From: Polynucleobacter campilacus
GTDB lineage: Bacteria > Pseudomonadota > Gammaproteobacteria > Burkholderiales > Burkholderiaceae
Direction: 5' to 3'
Length of the DNA: 64,000 nucleotides
Assembly: GCF_002206625.1 (NCBI RefSeq)
Contig: NZ_NGUP01000001.1
Span: forward strand, 62,001 to 126,000
Part shown: positions 47,246-55,672 of the stretch, one piece after another
Numbering within the stretch: position 1 is the stretch's first letter
How the letters are laid out: every line of letters starts with the position of its first letter
Translations under genes and position numbers: made by a program
Notes under the pieces: generated by a model
What the model saw: only the letters and a program-made list of their open reading frames with translations
Databases searched by the model: none
Told to the model about the DNA's origin: nothing

Positions 47246-48295
47246 ATGGTGAGTTCAAATCAAGTTAAAGCCGAAAATTCTCCCCATATCCTGGTTTTGG
47301 GCATGGGCGGAACCATAGCTGGTTTAGCCTCAAACCCAACTGAAAATCCAAGCTCTTACAAGGCGGGCGAATTAGGAATTGAGACCCTGTTGGCGACGAT
47401 CCAAGAGTCAATTCCAGGACATTTAAAGTTGCTTGCTCAGCAGGTCGCCAATATCAATAGTCGTGATTTAGGTGAGGATTTACTAACCCTTTTAGGTAAT
47501 CTGGTAAAGACTTCTCTGGAAAACCCAGCTGTTCAAGGGATTGTCATTACCCATGGCACAGATACGATTGAGGAGGCAGGATTTTTCTTGGCTGCAACCT
47601 GCGGCAAACTTGCTGAAAACTTAGGCAAGAGAGTCGTTTTGACTGGAGCCATGCTCCCAGCCAATGCACCGCAGGCTGATGGCCCCCTAAACCTTTTAGA
47701 TGCCCTGAAGTGGGCTGCAACTGCCCCAGAAAACTGTCCTGGAGGGGTCTTTGCCGTATTTGCAGGCAAGGTCTGCCTAGCTCGAGATCTGGCAAAACGC
47801 CACACTTCAGCCCTCAATGCACCCTTAATGGACTCCCCATCTAGTCCAGTAGGCTTGGTTAATCCGTCTTGGATGTCTAGGGTAAGGGCGATTCAGAAAG
47901 TATCTGGCGATGATTTAACTATTCCCCAGGATCTTTGGCCCTGGGTGGAGATTTTGACTAGCCATGCAGGTGCTCGTTCCGAGACTATCGAGTTTTTGAC
48001 CAACAAGGGGATCCAAGGCTTAGTTCTTGCTGGAACAGGCCTGGGAGGCTTTCATCAAGCCTGGGACGAGGCTTTAAAGCTGGCCCAAGACAAAGGCATT
48101 GCCATCATCAAAACCACTCGCACTGGTGCAGGCAAGATTGAAGAAGAGTCCGCCTTGGGTTTGACTGCAGGCAACCTTTGCGCCCCTAGGGCACGAATTG
48201 CTCTTCAGCTGGCATTAAATGCCGCAAAGGCGGATAAATCCCTGACTTGGCAGGATTTTTTTGCTAGAATGGCGGTCTTGCCTGATATTAGGTAA
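47246..48295 (+). CDS. L-asparaginase (asparaginase/glutaminase family)
   Basis: Hydrolyses asparagine to aspartate and ammonia. The first catalytic Thr lies in [14 protein letters not shown] and the second in [38 protein letters not shown] is also typical. No signal peptide is present, so a cytoplasmic enzyme is likely. I use ATG 47246; a TTG at 47210 would add 12 residues overlapping the lexA promoter. Length is 349 residues. The gene diverges from lexA, so LexA bound at 47188-47203 could affect it, though this is inference. Confidence 0.88.
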   Translation: MVSSNQVKAENSPHILVLGMGGTIAGLASNPTENPSSYKAGELGIETLLATIQESIPGHLKLLAQQVANINSRDLGEDLLTLLGNLVKTSLENPAVQGIVITHGTDTIEEAGFFLAATCGKLAENLGKRVVLTGAMLPANAPQADGPLNLLDALKWAATAPENCPGGVFAVFAGKVCLARDLAKRHTSALNAPLMDSPSSPVGLVNPSWMSRVRAIQKVSGDDLTIPQDLWPWVEILTSHAGARSETIEFLTNKGIQGLVLAGTGLGGFHQAWDEALKLAQDKGIAIIKTTRTGAGKIEEESALGLTAGNLCAPRARIALQLALNAAKADKSLTWQDFFARMAVLPDIR

Positions 48296-48363
48296 GCGCT
48301 GAAAAGCGGCAGTAAAAGCGTTGTAGCAGTACTTACAATTTGTTACTACCTTGTCACACTGGC

Positions 48364-48392
48364 GCTAACTTCAAAAACCATCGGAAGTTAGC
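48364..48392 (+). promoter_or_regulatory. Leader hairpin upstream of rpsF
   Basis: GCTAACTTC and GAAGTTAGC form a perfect 9-bp stem with an 11-base loop, 38 bases upstream of the rpsF start; GCG and CGC flanks may extend it. Many rpsF leaders carry an RNA that binds S6:S18, but I cannot confirm that consensus here. Confidence 0.4.
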
Positions 48393-48429
48393 AAGACGCT
48401 CAGGTGACTTTATCCTTAAGGAGTGTTAG

Positions 48430-48804
48430 ATGCGTCATTATGAAATCGTTTTTATCGTCCATCCGGACCAAAGCGAGCAAGTGCCCGCGATGATCGATCG
48501 CTACAAAGCTACATTAGCAGCTGCAGGCGGCAAAATTCATCGCATGGAAGATTGGGGTCGTCGTCAGATGGCTTACATGATCGACAAGCTTGCTAAAGCC
48601 CACTACGTTTGCATGAACATTGAGTGCGACCAGAAAACTCTGGAAGAGCTCGAGCATGCGTTCAAATTTAATGATGCTGTTTTGCGTCACCTCATCATCA
48701 AGACTAAGAAGGCTGAAAGTGAGCCATCTATCATGATGAAAGAAGTGCAACGTGAAGAAGCGCGCAAATCAGCTCAATCCGAAGCTCCTGTAGCAGCGGA
48801 ATAA
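48430..48804 (+). CDS. rpsF: 30S ribosomal protein S6
   Basis: The 124 residues start [20 protein letters not shown] and contain [19 protein letters not shown] and [15 protein letters not shown], all S6 marks, with an acidic/Ala tail. AAGGAG precedes the ATG. It leads the rpsF-priB-rpsR-rplI run, conserved in beta- and gammaproteobacteria. Confidence 0.97.
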   Translation: MRHYEIVFIVHPDQSEQVPAMIDRYKATLAAAGGKIHRMEDWGRRQMAYMIDKLAKAHYVCMNIECDQKTLEELEHAFKFNDAVLRHLIIKTKKAESEPSIMMKEVQREEARKSAQSEAPVAAE

Positions 48805-48863
48805 GTTAGAAATTTGAAGAGGAATACACAGACTAGAAAACGTATTAGAGAAGCGGAGCGGCG

Positions 48864-49157
48864 TTGAATCATTTCACCCTCACTGCAATCTTGGTATCTA
48901 AAGACGCAATTCGATTTACACCAGCAGGAATACCGGTGATGCATTGCCAGCTAGAACATAGCGGCCAAGCAAGCGAGGTAGGAGTGGCAAGGAAAATCCT
49001 GATGAGCGTTGAAGCCATAGCAATTGGTCCGATACAAAAGGATCTAGAGCAAATGGATTTAGGAGCTGAGGCAGTGTTTGAAGGATTCTTAGCACCCAAG
49101 ACTCTACGTAATCAAAGACTTGTTTTCCATATTAACCATATTCAATTGAAAAATTAA
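48864..49157 (+). CDS. priB: Primosomal replication protein PriB
   Basis: A 97-residue single-strand DNA-binding OB-fold protein for replication restart. It starts with TTG at 48864 ([19 protein letters not shown]), preceded by GGAGCGG, and has [17 protein letters not shown] and [19 protein letters not shown]. Its place between rpsF and rpsR is diagnostic. Together with dnaB downstream, it puts replication genes inside a ribosomal operon. Confidence 0.93.
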   Translation: MNHFTLTAILVSKDAIRFTPAGIPVMHCQLEHSGQASEVGVARKILMSVEAIAIGPIQKDLEQMDLGAEAVFEGFLAPKTLRNQRLVFHINHIQLKN

Positions 49158-49170
49158 AGAGGAAATCATC

Positions 49171-49443
49171 ATGGCGTTTGGAAAGAAACCCGATTTCAAA
49201 AAGAAACCAGCTCAGAACCCATTGTTCAAGCGTAAGCGTTATTGCCGTTTCACAGTTGGTGGCGTTGAGCAAATCGACTACAAAGATGTAGACACATTGA
49301 AGGACTTCATTGGTGAGAACGCCAAGATTACTCCTGCTCGTTTGACAGGCACAAAAGCAAAATATCAGCGTCAGTTAGATACTGCTATTAAGCGTGCTCG
49401 TTTCTTGGCTTTATTGCCATTCTCCGATCAACATAAGAAATAA
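49171..49443 (+). CDS. rpsR: 30S ribosomal protein S18
   Basis: 90 residues with the S18 core [40 protein letters not shown] and [20 protein letters not shown]. The N-terminal basic extension ([14 protein letters not shown]) is a little longer than in E. coli. It lies 13 bases after priB and 13 before rplI. Confidence 0.97.
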   Translation: MAFGKKPDFKKKPAQNPLFKRKRYCRFTVGGVEQIDYKDVDTLKDFIGENAKITPARLTGTKAKYQRQLDTAIKRARFLALLPFSDQHKK

Positions 49444-49456
49444 TTGGGAGCCCTCA

Positions 49457-49909
49457 ATGCAAATCATTCTTTTAGAAAAAGTAACAAACCTGGGCAACCT
49501 CGGTGACGTAGTTCGCGTTAAAGACGGTTTCGCTCGTAACTTCTTAATCCCACAACGTAAAGCCCGTCGCGCTACCGAGGCAGCTATTGCTGACTTTGCA
49601 GTTCGTCGTGCTGAGTTGGAAAAATTGGCTGCTGAGAAATTGGCTGCTGCGCAAGCAGTTGGCGCAAAGCTCAAAGACTTGGTTCTTGAAATCGGTCAAA
49701 AAGCAGGCGTTGATGGCCGTTTGTTTGGTTCTGTAACCAATCATGACATCGCTGATGGCTTGAAAGCTAAGGGATTTACGATTGAGAAGTCTTCAATTCG
49801 TATGCCTACTGGCCCGTTGAAAATGGTTGGTGATCATCCTGTAGCGGTTGCTGTTCATACCGATGTAGTGGCTGATATCACCATTCGTGTAGTTGGCGAG
49901 CAAGCTTAA
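49457..49909 (+). CDS. rplI: 50S ribosomal protein L9
   Basis: 150 residues from ATG 49457: [39 protein letters not shown], a long central helix and [20 protein letters not shown]. The start was chosen because an in-frame upstream Met lies inside rpsR. GGGAG precedes it. dnaB follows after 37 bases, the usual order. Confidence 0.97.
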   Translation: MQIILLEKVTNLGNLGDVVRVKDGFARNFLIPQRKARRATEAAIADFAVRRAELEKLAAEKLAAAQAVGAKLKDLVLEIGQKAGVDGRLFGSVTNHDIADGLKAKGFTIEKSSIRMPTGPLKMVGDHPVAVAVHTDVVADITIRVVGEQA

Positions 49910-49946
49910 GTTTTAAGTCTTAGGTTCTAGGAACTTCGCTAGCCTC

Positions 49947-51386
49947 ATGGCTGAATCCCGTTCACGTTCCGTTACGCTGAATCCCGGCATGGCGGGCTCT
50001 GGGGATGCAGTCGTGCAGGCTTTAAAAGTTCCGCCGCATTCTGTAGAAGCCGAGCAATCATTGCTCGGCGGTCTACTGATCGATAACACTGCTTGGGATC
50101 GCCTAGGTGGTGTATTAAGTGATATAGACTTCTACCGTCCTGAACATGCATTGATCTACAAGGTCATTACCCGTTTAGTAGGTGACAACCATCCTGCTGA
50201 CGTTATCACTGTTCATGACGCTATTAAATCTGAACAGGGTGGCGATCTAGTTAGCGTCGATTACCTCAATTCTTTAGCGCAAAACACCCCTAGCTCAGCA
50301 AACATTAAAGGCTATGCCGATATTGTTCGTGATCGCAGTATTTTGCGTCGCTTGATTGAAGTCTCAGACAGCATTGTCAACTCCGCTTTTGTTCCTGAAG
50401 GCCGCTCTGTGAGAACGCTTCTAGATGAAGCTGAGTCTCGTATCTTGCAGATTGGTGAAGAGGGAAGTCGTAAAGCCGATTACCTCGAGATTGAGCCACT
50501 TTTGCGCTCTGTCGTTGCGCGTATTGATGAGCTCTATAACCGTCAAGGCGGTAGCGATATCACTGGCATTGCCACAGGCTTTATTGATCTGGACAAACAA
50601 ACTAGCGGCTTACAAAAAGGCGACTTAGTGATTGTGGCTGGAAGACCTTCGATGGGTAAAACAGCGCTGGCACTCAATATTGCAGAGAACGTTGCGCTTT
50701 CTGAAGGTTTGCCAGTCGTGATTTTCTCAATGGAGATGTCTGGTGAGCAATTAGCATCGCGTTTACTCGGCTCAGTAGGGCGCGTTGATCAAAGTCGTAT
50801 GCGTACCGGCAAGTTACAAGATGATGAGTGGCCACGTGTGACTGATGCCATTGCCCGTTTAAGTAATACCCAAATTTTGATTGATGAGACTGGCGCTTTA
50901 TCTAGTCTTGAATTGCGCGCACGAGCACGTCGGATTGCTAGAAATTTTGGCGGCACTCTTGGCTTAGTGGTGATTGACTATTTGCAACTGATGAGTGGCT
51001 CTGGTTCAGAAAACCGTGCAACCGAGATTTCTGAAATCTCACGTTCTCTCAAGTCACTTGCAAAAGAATTACAGTGCCCAGTAGTAGCACTCTCTCAGTT
51101 AAATCGTGGCCTAGAGCAACGACCTAATAAGCGCCCAATTATGTCGGACTTGCGAGAGTCAGGTGCGATCGAGCAAGATGCAGACGTCATTATGTTTATC
51201 TATCGTGATGAGGTTTATCACCCCGATACCACCACCGATAAAGGCATGGCTGAGATCATTATCGGCAAGCAGCGTAATGGCCCGATTGGTACGATCAGAT
51301 TAAGTTGGCAAGGCCCATATACGAAGTTTGATAATTTGGCCATGGGTTCGGTTGGGTACTCTTCTGGTGGTTACGAACCGTTCTAA
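49947..51386 (+). CDS. dnaB: Replicative DNA helicase
   Basis: Hexameric helicase at the replication fork. An N-terminal domain (PHSVEAEQSLLGGLLIDNTA) and a linker precede the RecA-like ATPase with Walker A AGRPSMGKTALALNIA near residue 230, EMSGEQLASRLLGS, Walker B LVVIDYLQLM and LSQLNRGLEQRPNKRP. The end shows the arginine finger region IIGKQRNGPIGTI. No intein is present. At 479 residues it is normal, and a terminator follows. Confidence 0.97.
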   Translation: MAESRSRSVTLNPGMAGSGDAVVQALKVPPHSVEAEQSLLGGLLIDNTAWDRLGGVLSDIDFYRPEHALIYKVITRLVGDNHPADVITVHDAIKSEQGGDLVSVDYLNSLAQNTPSSANIKGYADIVRDRSILRRLIEVSDSIVNSAFVPEGRSVRTLLDEAESRILQIGEEGSRKADYLEIEPLLRSVVARIDELYNRQGGSDITGIATGFIDLDKQTSGLQKGDLVIVAGRPSMGKTALALNIAENVALSEGLPVVIFSMEMSGEQLASRLLGSVGRVDQSRMRTGKLQDDEWPRVTDAIARLSNTQILIDETGALSSLELRARARRIARNFGGTLGLVVIDYLQLMSGSGSENRATEISEISRSLKSLAKELQCPVVALSQLNRGLEQRPNKRPIMSDLRESGAIEQDADVIMFIYRDEVYHPDTTTDKGMAEIIIGKQRNGPIGTIRLSWQGPYTKFDNLAMGSVGYSSGGYEPF

Positions 51387-51411
51387 TAATCAAGAGCAAG
51401 ATGAATAAATA

Positions 51412-51439
51412 AAAAGCCTCGCATTGCGAGGCTTTTTTA
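51412..51439. terminator. Bidirectional terminator after dnaB
   Basis: AAAAAGCCTCGC and GCGAGGCTTTTT form a 12-bp stem with loop ATT; T runs occur on both strands. Confidence 0.92.
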
Positions 51440-51464
51440 CTGACGTGAAGCAAGTCGCAAAATA

Positions 51465-51728
51465 TTATTTTTCACCTTTGCACTTCTTAATTGATGCTGC
51501 TTTTGCTGCGCCATAGAGTGGCTTGCCATCTTTGCTTACGGCTTTAGCTTCGCAATCATTCGGTTTTGCATCGCCCAAGCATTTCTTGATAGAGGCTTCT
51601 TTAGCAGCTCCATAAATTGGTTTGCCATCTTTACTCACTGCCTTAGCTTCGCACTCCGCCTGAGAGAATGCAAATGCTGGAGCGGTAAAGCTAAGAGCAA
51701 GACCAAAAGCAATAATTAATTTTTTCAT
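51465..51728 (-). CDS. Exported PsiF-repeat protein
   Basis: An 87-residue exported protein: signal peptide MKKLIIAFGLALSFTAPAFA, then two near-identical repeats of about 25 residues, CEAKAVSKDGKPIYGAAKEA and CEAKAVSKDGKPLYGAAKAA, each ending ASIKKC. Each repeat has two cysteines that could pair in the periplasm. This matches the PsiF repeat known from the E. coli phosphate-starvation-inducible protein; the function is unknown. It stands alone, convergent with dnaB. Confidence 0.82.
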   Translation of the reverse strand: MKKLIIAFGLALSFTAPAFAFSQAECEAKAVSKDGKPIYGAAKEASIKKCLGDAKPNDCEAKAVSKDGKPLYGAAKAASIKKCKGEK

Positions 51729-51840
51729 ATGGATCTTTCTTGGGTAAACGTTTCATTAAAAGAACTCTTAATATGTACTTTAATTAAATCTAAGCTCTTT
51801 GTGAACATAGGGCAAATGCTAGGTGCCCCAAGGCGAAGAT

Positions 51841-52368
51841 CTATTTAACCCTTCTTGCTTCAGTAAATTTAGCGGCCCAATAGGGCGAGGTAATGTAATC
51901 AAGTCGCACGGTTCCACCTGCGCTCGGGGCATGTACAAAACGCCCTTGTCCCACATAGATTCCGGCATGCGAATATTTTTCTCCAGTGGTATTAAAGAAC
52001 ACCAAGTCGCCCGGAGCAGGGGATTGACCATCAATACTATTGCCTTGACCACTCATCAGCTGAATAGTCCGCGGTAACTTAATACCCGCAGCTTTGTTGT
52101 ACACATAAACAATCAGTCCGCTGCAATCAAATCCGCCTTTAGGAGTATTGCCTCCATATCGATAGGGCACATCTACTAAGCCAAGTGCTGCAATAGAAAT
52201 ATCTTCAGTACCTACGCTGGTATCTTGCTTGAACTGCGCAATTTTCGGGCTTGGTGATTTATTTCCAAATGTACTGCAACCACTCAATATCACTAGAGTA
52301 CAAATAAAAATGCCGCACCCAATCAGAGTGCGGCATGAGAGAGATTGCTTAGAGTGCGTCAGCAGCAT
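51841..52368 (-). CDS. NlpC/P60 family lipoprotein, probable cell-wall endopeptidase
   Basis: Probably cuts peptidoglycan stem peptides. ATG 52368 (MLLTHSKQSL) gives a type II signal peptide with lipobox LSGC and lipidated C31. The NlpC/P60 domain has the catalytic Cys in GGFDCSGLIVYVYN and the His in KYSHAGIYVGQGRFVHAPS. The gene start overlaps the end of phoH by 20 bases, and the signal-peptide codons coincide with a terminator hairpin, so expression probably depends on readthrough or another promoter. A start below the hairpin would leave no usable signal sequence. Confidence 0.85.
   Translation of the reverse strand: MLLTHSKQSLSCRTLIGCGIFICTLVILSGCSTFGNKSPSPKIAQFKQDTSVGTEDISIAALGLVDVPYRYGGNTPKGGFDCSGLIVYVYNKAAGIKLPRTIQLMSGQGNSIDGQSPAPGDLVFFNTTGEKYSHAGIYVGQGRFVHAPSAGGTVRLDYITSPYWAAKFTEARRVK
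52302..52336 (-). terminator. Terminator after phoH, inside the NlpC signal-peptide codons
   Basis: On the minus strand ATGCCGCAC and GTGCGGCAT form a 9-bp stem with a 9-base loop, followed by TTTTTATTT. It starts 12 bases after the phoH stop and covers roughly codons 11-22 of the next gene. Confidence 0.75.
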
Positions 52369-53995
52369 GATCCGCAAGGCGTGAGCGCTCACCACGCGCA
52401 AGAGTGATGTGGCCACCATGACGCCAACCCTTAAAGCGATCGACTACATAGGTTAAGCCGGATGAGCCTTCGGTTAAGTAAGGCGTATCAATCTGCGCAA
52501 TATTACCTAGACAAATAATTTTGGTCCCAGGACCCGCACGGGTTACTAGAGTTTTCATTTGCTTAGGCGTTAAATTCTGCGCCTCATCAATGATCACATA
52601 CTTACTCACAAAAGTTCTTCCGCGCATAAAGTTCATGCTCTTGACCTTGATGCGTGAGCGAATGAGCTCTTGGGTTGCAGCGCGACCCCATTCACCAGCA
52701 TCATCGTTGCGCTGAAGAACTTCAAGGTTGTCATCAAAGGCACCCATCCAGGGTTGCATTTTCTCTTCTTCAGTTCCTGGCAGAAAGCCAATATCTTCGC
52801 CAACGGGAACGGTAGCGCGAGTAATGATAATTTCGTTATAGCGTTTGCTATCTAGCACTTGTTCGAGTCCAGCAGCTAAGGCCAGCAAGGTTTTACCAGT
52901 ACCGGCTTGGCCTAGTAGGGTCACAAAATCGATATCAGGGTTCATGAGCAAGTTCATGGCAAAGTTTTGCTCACGGTTTCGGGCGGTAACGCTCCATACA
53001 TTATTTTTCTGATGGGAGAAGTCCCTGAGAGTTTGCAATAGCGCGGTTTTGCCATTGATTTCTCTGACGTGGGCATAGAAAGGCGTTGATCCGTCAGGAT
53101 TCTCTTGATAAACAAATTGATTGACCAACATGCTTGTTACCGCAGGACCAGTCACTCGATAGAACATCGTGCCAGACTTAGGATCTGACCAACTTTCCAT
53201 ATCTTTGCCATGCTTTGGCCAGAAATCAGCTGATAGCGCCATGATTCCGGAATACATCAAATCACGATCTTCTAAAACCTGATCATTAAAATAATCTTCA
53301 GCAGGCAAACCAAGAGCACGTGCTTTGATGCGCATATTGATATCTTTAGATACCAACACGACTTCTTGACCATTGCGAGCTTTTTGTAATTCGCTCACTA
53401 CTGCCAAAATCATGTTATCGCCCTTACCCTCTGGAAGTCCCTCAGGCAATGCTTGAGTAGATAGCTTGGTTTGGAAAAAGAGACGACCTGAAACATCTTG
53501 ATTGCCAAGCTTGTTTAAAGGGATGCCTTCATCTAATGTGCCACTAGTACCGGCAACCAGCTGATCTAAGGATCTGCTAACCATACGGGCATTGCGGGCT
53601 ACCTCAGTCATACCCTTTTTATGATTGTCCAGCTCTTCCAATGTGGTCATTGGCAGGAAAAGGTCATGTTCTGAGAAGCGGAACAAGGAACTTGGATCAT
53701 GCATTAATACGTTTGTATCTAAAACGAATAGGCTCGGCGGACCAGTACGAATAACACGTTTAGGTTTTGCAGGGACTGCTACTCTATTCTCATACTGAGT
53801 AGGTGCATGGTCTGCTTTAATTTTCTCGAGAGCTACTTCTGCTGCTGATAAGTCCTCTGCAGCATCATCAGTCCAATGAGAGGCTTCCATCACCACTGGT
53901 TTTGCTGGTGCAGGACGTTTATTTAAATCCGGTGTGTCCTTGCGAGTCAGTTTGACTTGATCAGCAATTTGAGTTGGGATGGGTGGCAGTGGCAT
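52349..53995 (-). CDS. PIN-PhoH fusion ATPase (YlaK-like)
   Basis: A 548-residue protein with an N-terminal PIN nuclease domain at about 85-220 (LFVLDTNVLMHDPSSLFRFS with its first Asp, TTLEELDNHKKG) and a C-terminal PhoH ATPase with Walker A LLGQAGTGKTLLALAAGLEQ and Walker B IIDEAQNLTP. PIN-PhoH proteins of this kind act on RNA in the species studied, as helicase plus ribonuclease. The first 80 residues are basic and disordered. AGGAG precedes the start. A terminator-like hairpin lies only 18 bases upstream, and an NlpC lipoprotein gene overlaps its end. Confidence 0.9.
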   Translation of the reverse strand: MPLPPIPTQIADQVKLTRKDTPDLNKRPAPAKPVVMEASHWTDDAAEDLSAAEVALEKIKADHAPTQYENRVAVPAKPKRVIRTGPPSLFVLDTNVLMHDPSSLFRFSEHDLFLPMTTLEELDNHKKGMTEVARNARMVSRSLDQLVAGTSGTLDEGIPLNKLGNQDVSGRLFFQTKLSTQALPEGLPEGKGDNMILAVVSELQKARNGQEVVLVSKDINMRIKARALGLPAEDYFNDQVLEDRDLMYSGIMALSADFWPKHGKDMESWSDPKSGTMFYRVTGPAVTSMLVNQFVYQENPDGSTPFYAHVREINGKTALLQTLRDFSHQKNNVWSVTARNREQNFAMNLLMNPDIDFVTLLGQAGTGKTLLALAAGLEQVLDSKRYNEIIITRATVPVGEDIGFLPGTEEEKMQPWMGAFDDNLEVLQRNDDAGEWGRAATQELIRSRIKVKSMNFMRGRTFVSKYVIIDEAQNLTPKQMKTLVTRAGPGTKIICLGNIAQIDTPYLTEGSSGLTYVVDRFKGWRHGGHITLARGERSRLADHAADAL

Positions 53996-54012
53996 GCAGA
54001 CTCTCCTAAAAG

Positions 54013-54042
54013 AAAAAACCGCTAAGCGATTTGCTGTAGCGG
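54013..54042 (-). terminator. Second hairpin-T-run just upstream of phoH
   Basis: On the minus strand CCGCTA and TAGCGG pair across 12 bases and are followed by TTTTTTC; the phoH ribosome site AGGAG comes a few bases later. It may be a second terminator or an attenuator in the phoH leader. Confidence 0.55.
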
Positions 54043-54071
54043 CTTGTTACGAAACTGATTACAGCGAGGTC

Positions 54072-54097
54072 AAAAAAACGGAGGGGGTTGCTCTCCG
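54072..54097 (-). terminator. Terminator downstream of bcp
   Basis: On the minus strand CGGAG and CTCCG pair across 9 bases and are followed by seven T. Confidence 0.6.
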
Positions 54098-54230
54098 AAC
54101 CTGTTCTGGAATATTCAGGCTGCTGATTCAAACGGATTGTCAGGCTTTCCCGTCGTTTGCGGTGCATATGACTTTACTTTACCCCAAATTTTGGGCTTTG
54201 CAAGCACCTCAGAACAAATTGTTGTAAAAA

Positions 54231-54698
54231 TTATTTAGCGGCTTGGGCTGCCTGTAATACCTCTGTCACATGGCCTGGGACCTTAAGGCCGCGCCACTCT
54301 TTAACGAGCTTGCCAGAGGAGTCAAATAGGAAGGTGCTGCGCTCAACCCCGCGGACCTGCTTACCGTACATATTCTTCATTTTCATGACGCCAAAGATCT
54401 GGCACAGCTTTTCTTCGGTATCGGCAACGAGCTCAAAAGGGAGGCCTAATTTGCTGCGAAAGTTATCATGCGACTTCAGGCTATCTCGGGAGACTCCGAC
54501 TACCAAGGTATTGGCTTTGGTGAAGGCATTAATATGGTCACGAAATTCACCAGACTCTGCTGTGCAGCCAGGCGTCATATCTTTTGGGTAAAAGTAGAGA
54601 ACCAGTTTTTTACCTGCGGCTGAGGACGGAGAGAAGATCAGCCCCGAAGTTGCTGGAATGGCGCACTGAGGAATAGATTGACCGATAGCTACTGTCAT
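54231..54698 (-). CDS. bcp: Thioredoxin-dependent peroxiredoxin (Bcp/PrxQ)
   Basis: Reduces hydroperoxides. The peroxidatic cysteine is C45 in YFYPKDMTPGCTAESGEFRD. The E. coli enzyme has a resolving cysteine five residues on (C50); here that position is Gly, so it is the one-Cys or alternative-resolving form. Length, 155 residues, is typical. It lies 33 bases after arnD on the same strand, so it may be transcribed with the arn genes. Confidence 0.93.
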   Translation of the reverse strand: MTVAIGQSIPQCAIPATSGLIFSPSSAAGKKLVLYFYPKDMTPGCTAESGEFRDHINAFTKANTLVVGVSRDSLKSHDNFRSKLGLPFELVADTEEKLCQIFGVMKMKNMYGKQVRGVERSTFLFDSSGKLVKEWRGLKVPGHVTEVLQAAQAAK

Positions 54699-54731
54699 GA
54701 TGATCCTTTGTTATTTGTTTCTAAATGTTAT

Positions 54732-55652
54732 TTATGAAGCATTCTGAATAATCAGTTCACCGCTGCGGTTAGGTATTTCCCCCCACGTTAACGGCAATAT
54801 GGCTATTTTATCGAGTTGTTTGGTGGCATCCCAGGATTTATGAAGTTCACCCATAGTTACTAGCTCATGGCCTTGATTTAGCCACCCAGCTAGTAGCTGC
54901 TCAAAGGCTGGGAGTAGCTTTTGTCCCTCAAGTTCAGCGTGCAGAGTAAAGACTTGATCATTGGGGTTGCTTTGGGTGATTTCTAAGAGCTTTTTGACTG
55001 CGCTGAACTCATCTGCACCTTCAATACCAATGAGTTCATCAAAGGTTGGTAGAGTAGTTGGATATTGCACATGCTTTGTTTTACCTGAAGAAAGCGCCAG
55101 TCGGTAGGGCATGAGATTAGGATTAGCTCTGCCATCAGAAGAGTAGCTGATACCCCATTGATCAAGTTGTTCAAACGCAGCTTTGTTCATTTGCCAACCA
55201 GCGGCACCATAGGTGACTGGTGCATGGCCAAAGATCTCTACAAAGCGATCCCAACTTTTTTGCATCATCGCTTTTGTCCACTGCGAATCTTGGTGACGTA
55301 CCGCGTCTTGCCAGGCAACATGATCCCAAGTATGAATACCGGTTTCATGGCCAGCTTGATCGATCGCACGCATCTGGGCAGCTGCTTTTTTACCAATATC
55401 TGGGCCGGGGATGAGTACGCCATAAAGCAAAGTCTTGATGCCATAGTGCTCTACAACAGAGGTGCGACTCACTTTTTTCAGAAAGCCTGGACGAAAGACA
55501 CGCTTTAATGCCCAGCCAGTATGGTCTGGTCCTAAGCTAAATAAGAAGGTGGCTTTAAGGCCAAAGCGCTCTAAAGTACGAGCTAGGTTGGGTACGCCTT
55601 CTTTGGTTCCGCGTAAGGTATCAACATCAACCTTGAGAGCAATCTTAGCCAT
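54732..55652 (-). CDS. arnD: 4-deoxy-4-formamido-L-arabinose-phosphoundecaprenol deformylase
   Basis: A NodB-type deacetylase that removes the formyl group from undecaprenyl-phosphate-Ara4FN before transfer to lipid A. The 306 residues include the metal-site Asp region KVDVDTLRGTKEGVPNLART, LKATFLFSLGPDHTGWALKR (ArnD-specific), the metal-site His residues in GHETGIHTWDHVAWQD and APVTYGAAGWQMNKAAF. It is the last arn gene in the transcript, 20 bases after the decarboxylase gene. Confidence 0.92.
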   Translation of the reverse strand: MAKIALKVDVDTLRGTKEGVPNLARTLERFGLKATFLFSLGPDHTGWALKRVFRPGFLKKVSRTSVVEHYGIKTLLYGVLIPGPDIGKKAAAQMRAIDQAGHETGIHTWDHVAWQDAVRHQDSQWTKAMMQKSWDRFVEIFGHAPVTYGAAGWQMNKAAFEQLDQWGISYSSDGRANPNLMPYRLALSSGKTKHVQYPTTLPTFDELIGIEGADEFSAVKKLLEITQSNPNDQVFTLHAELEGQKLLPAFEQLLAGWLNQGHELVTMGELHKSWDATKQLDKIAILPLTWGEIPNRSGELIIQNAS

Positions 55653-55672
55653 GAACCCTTAGAGTTATTTAC

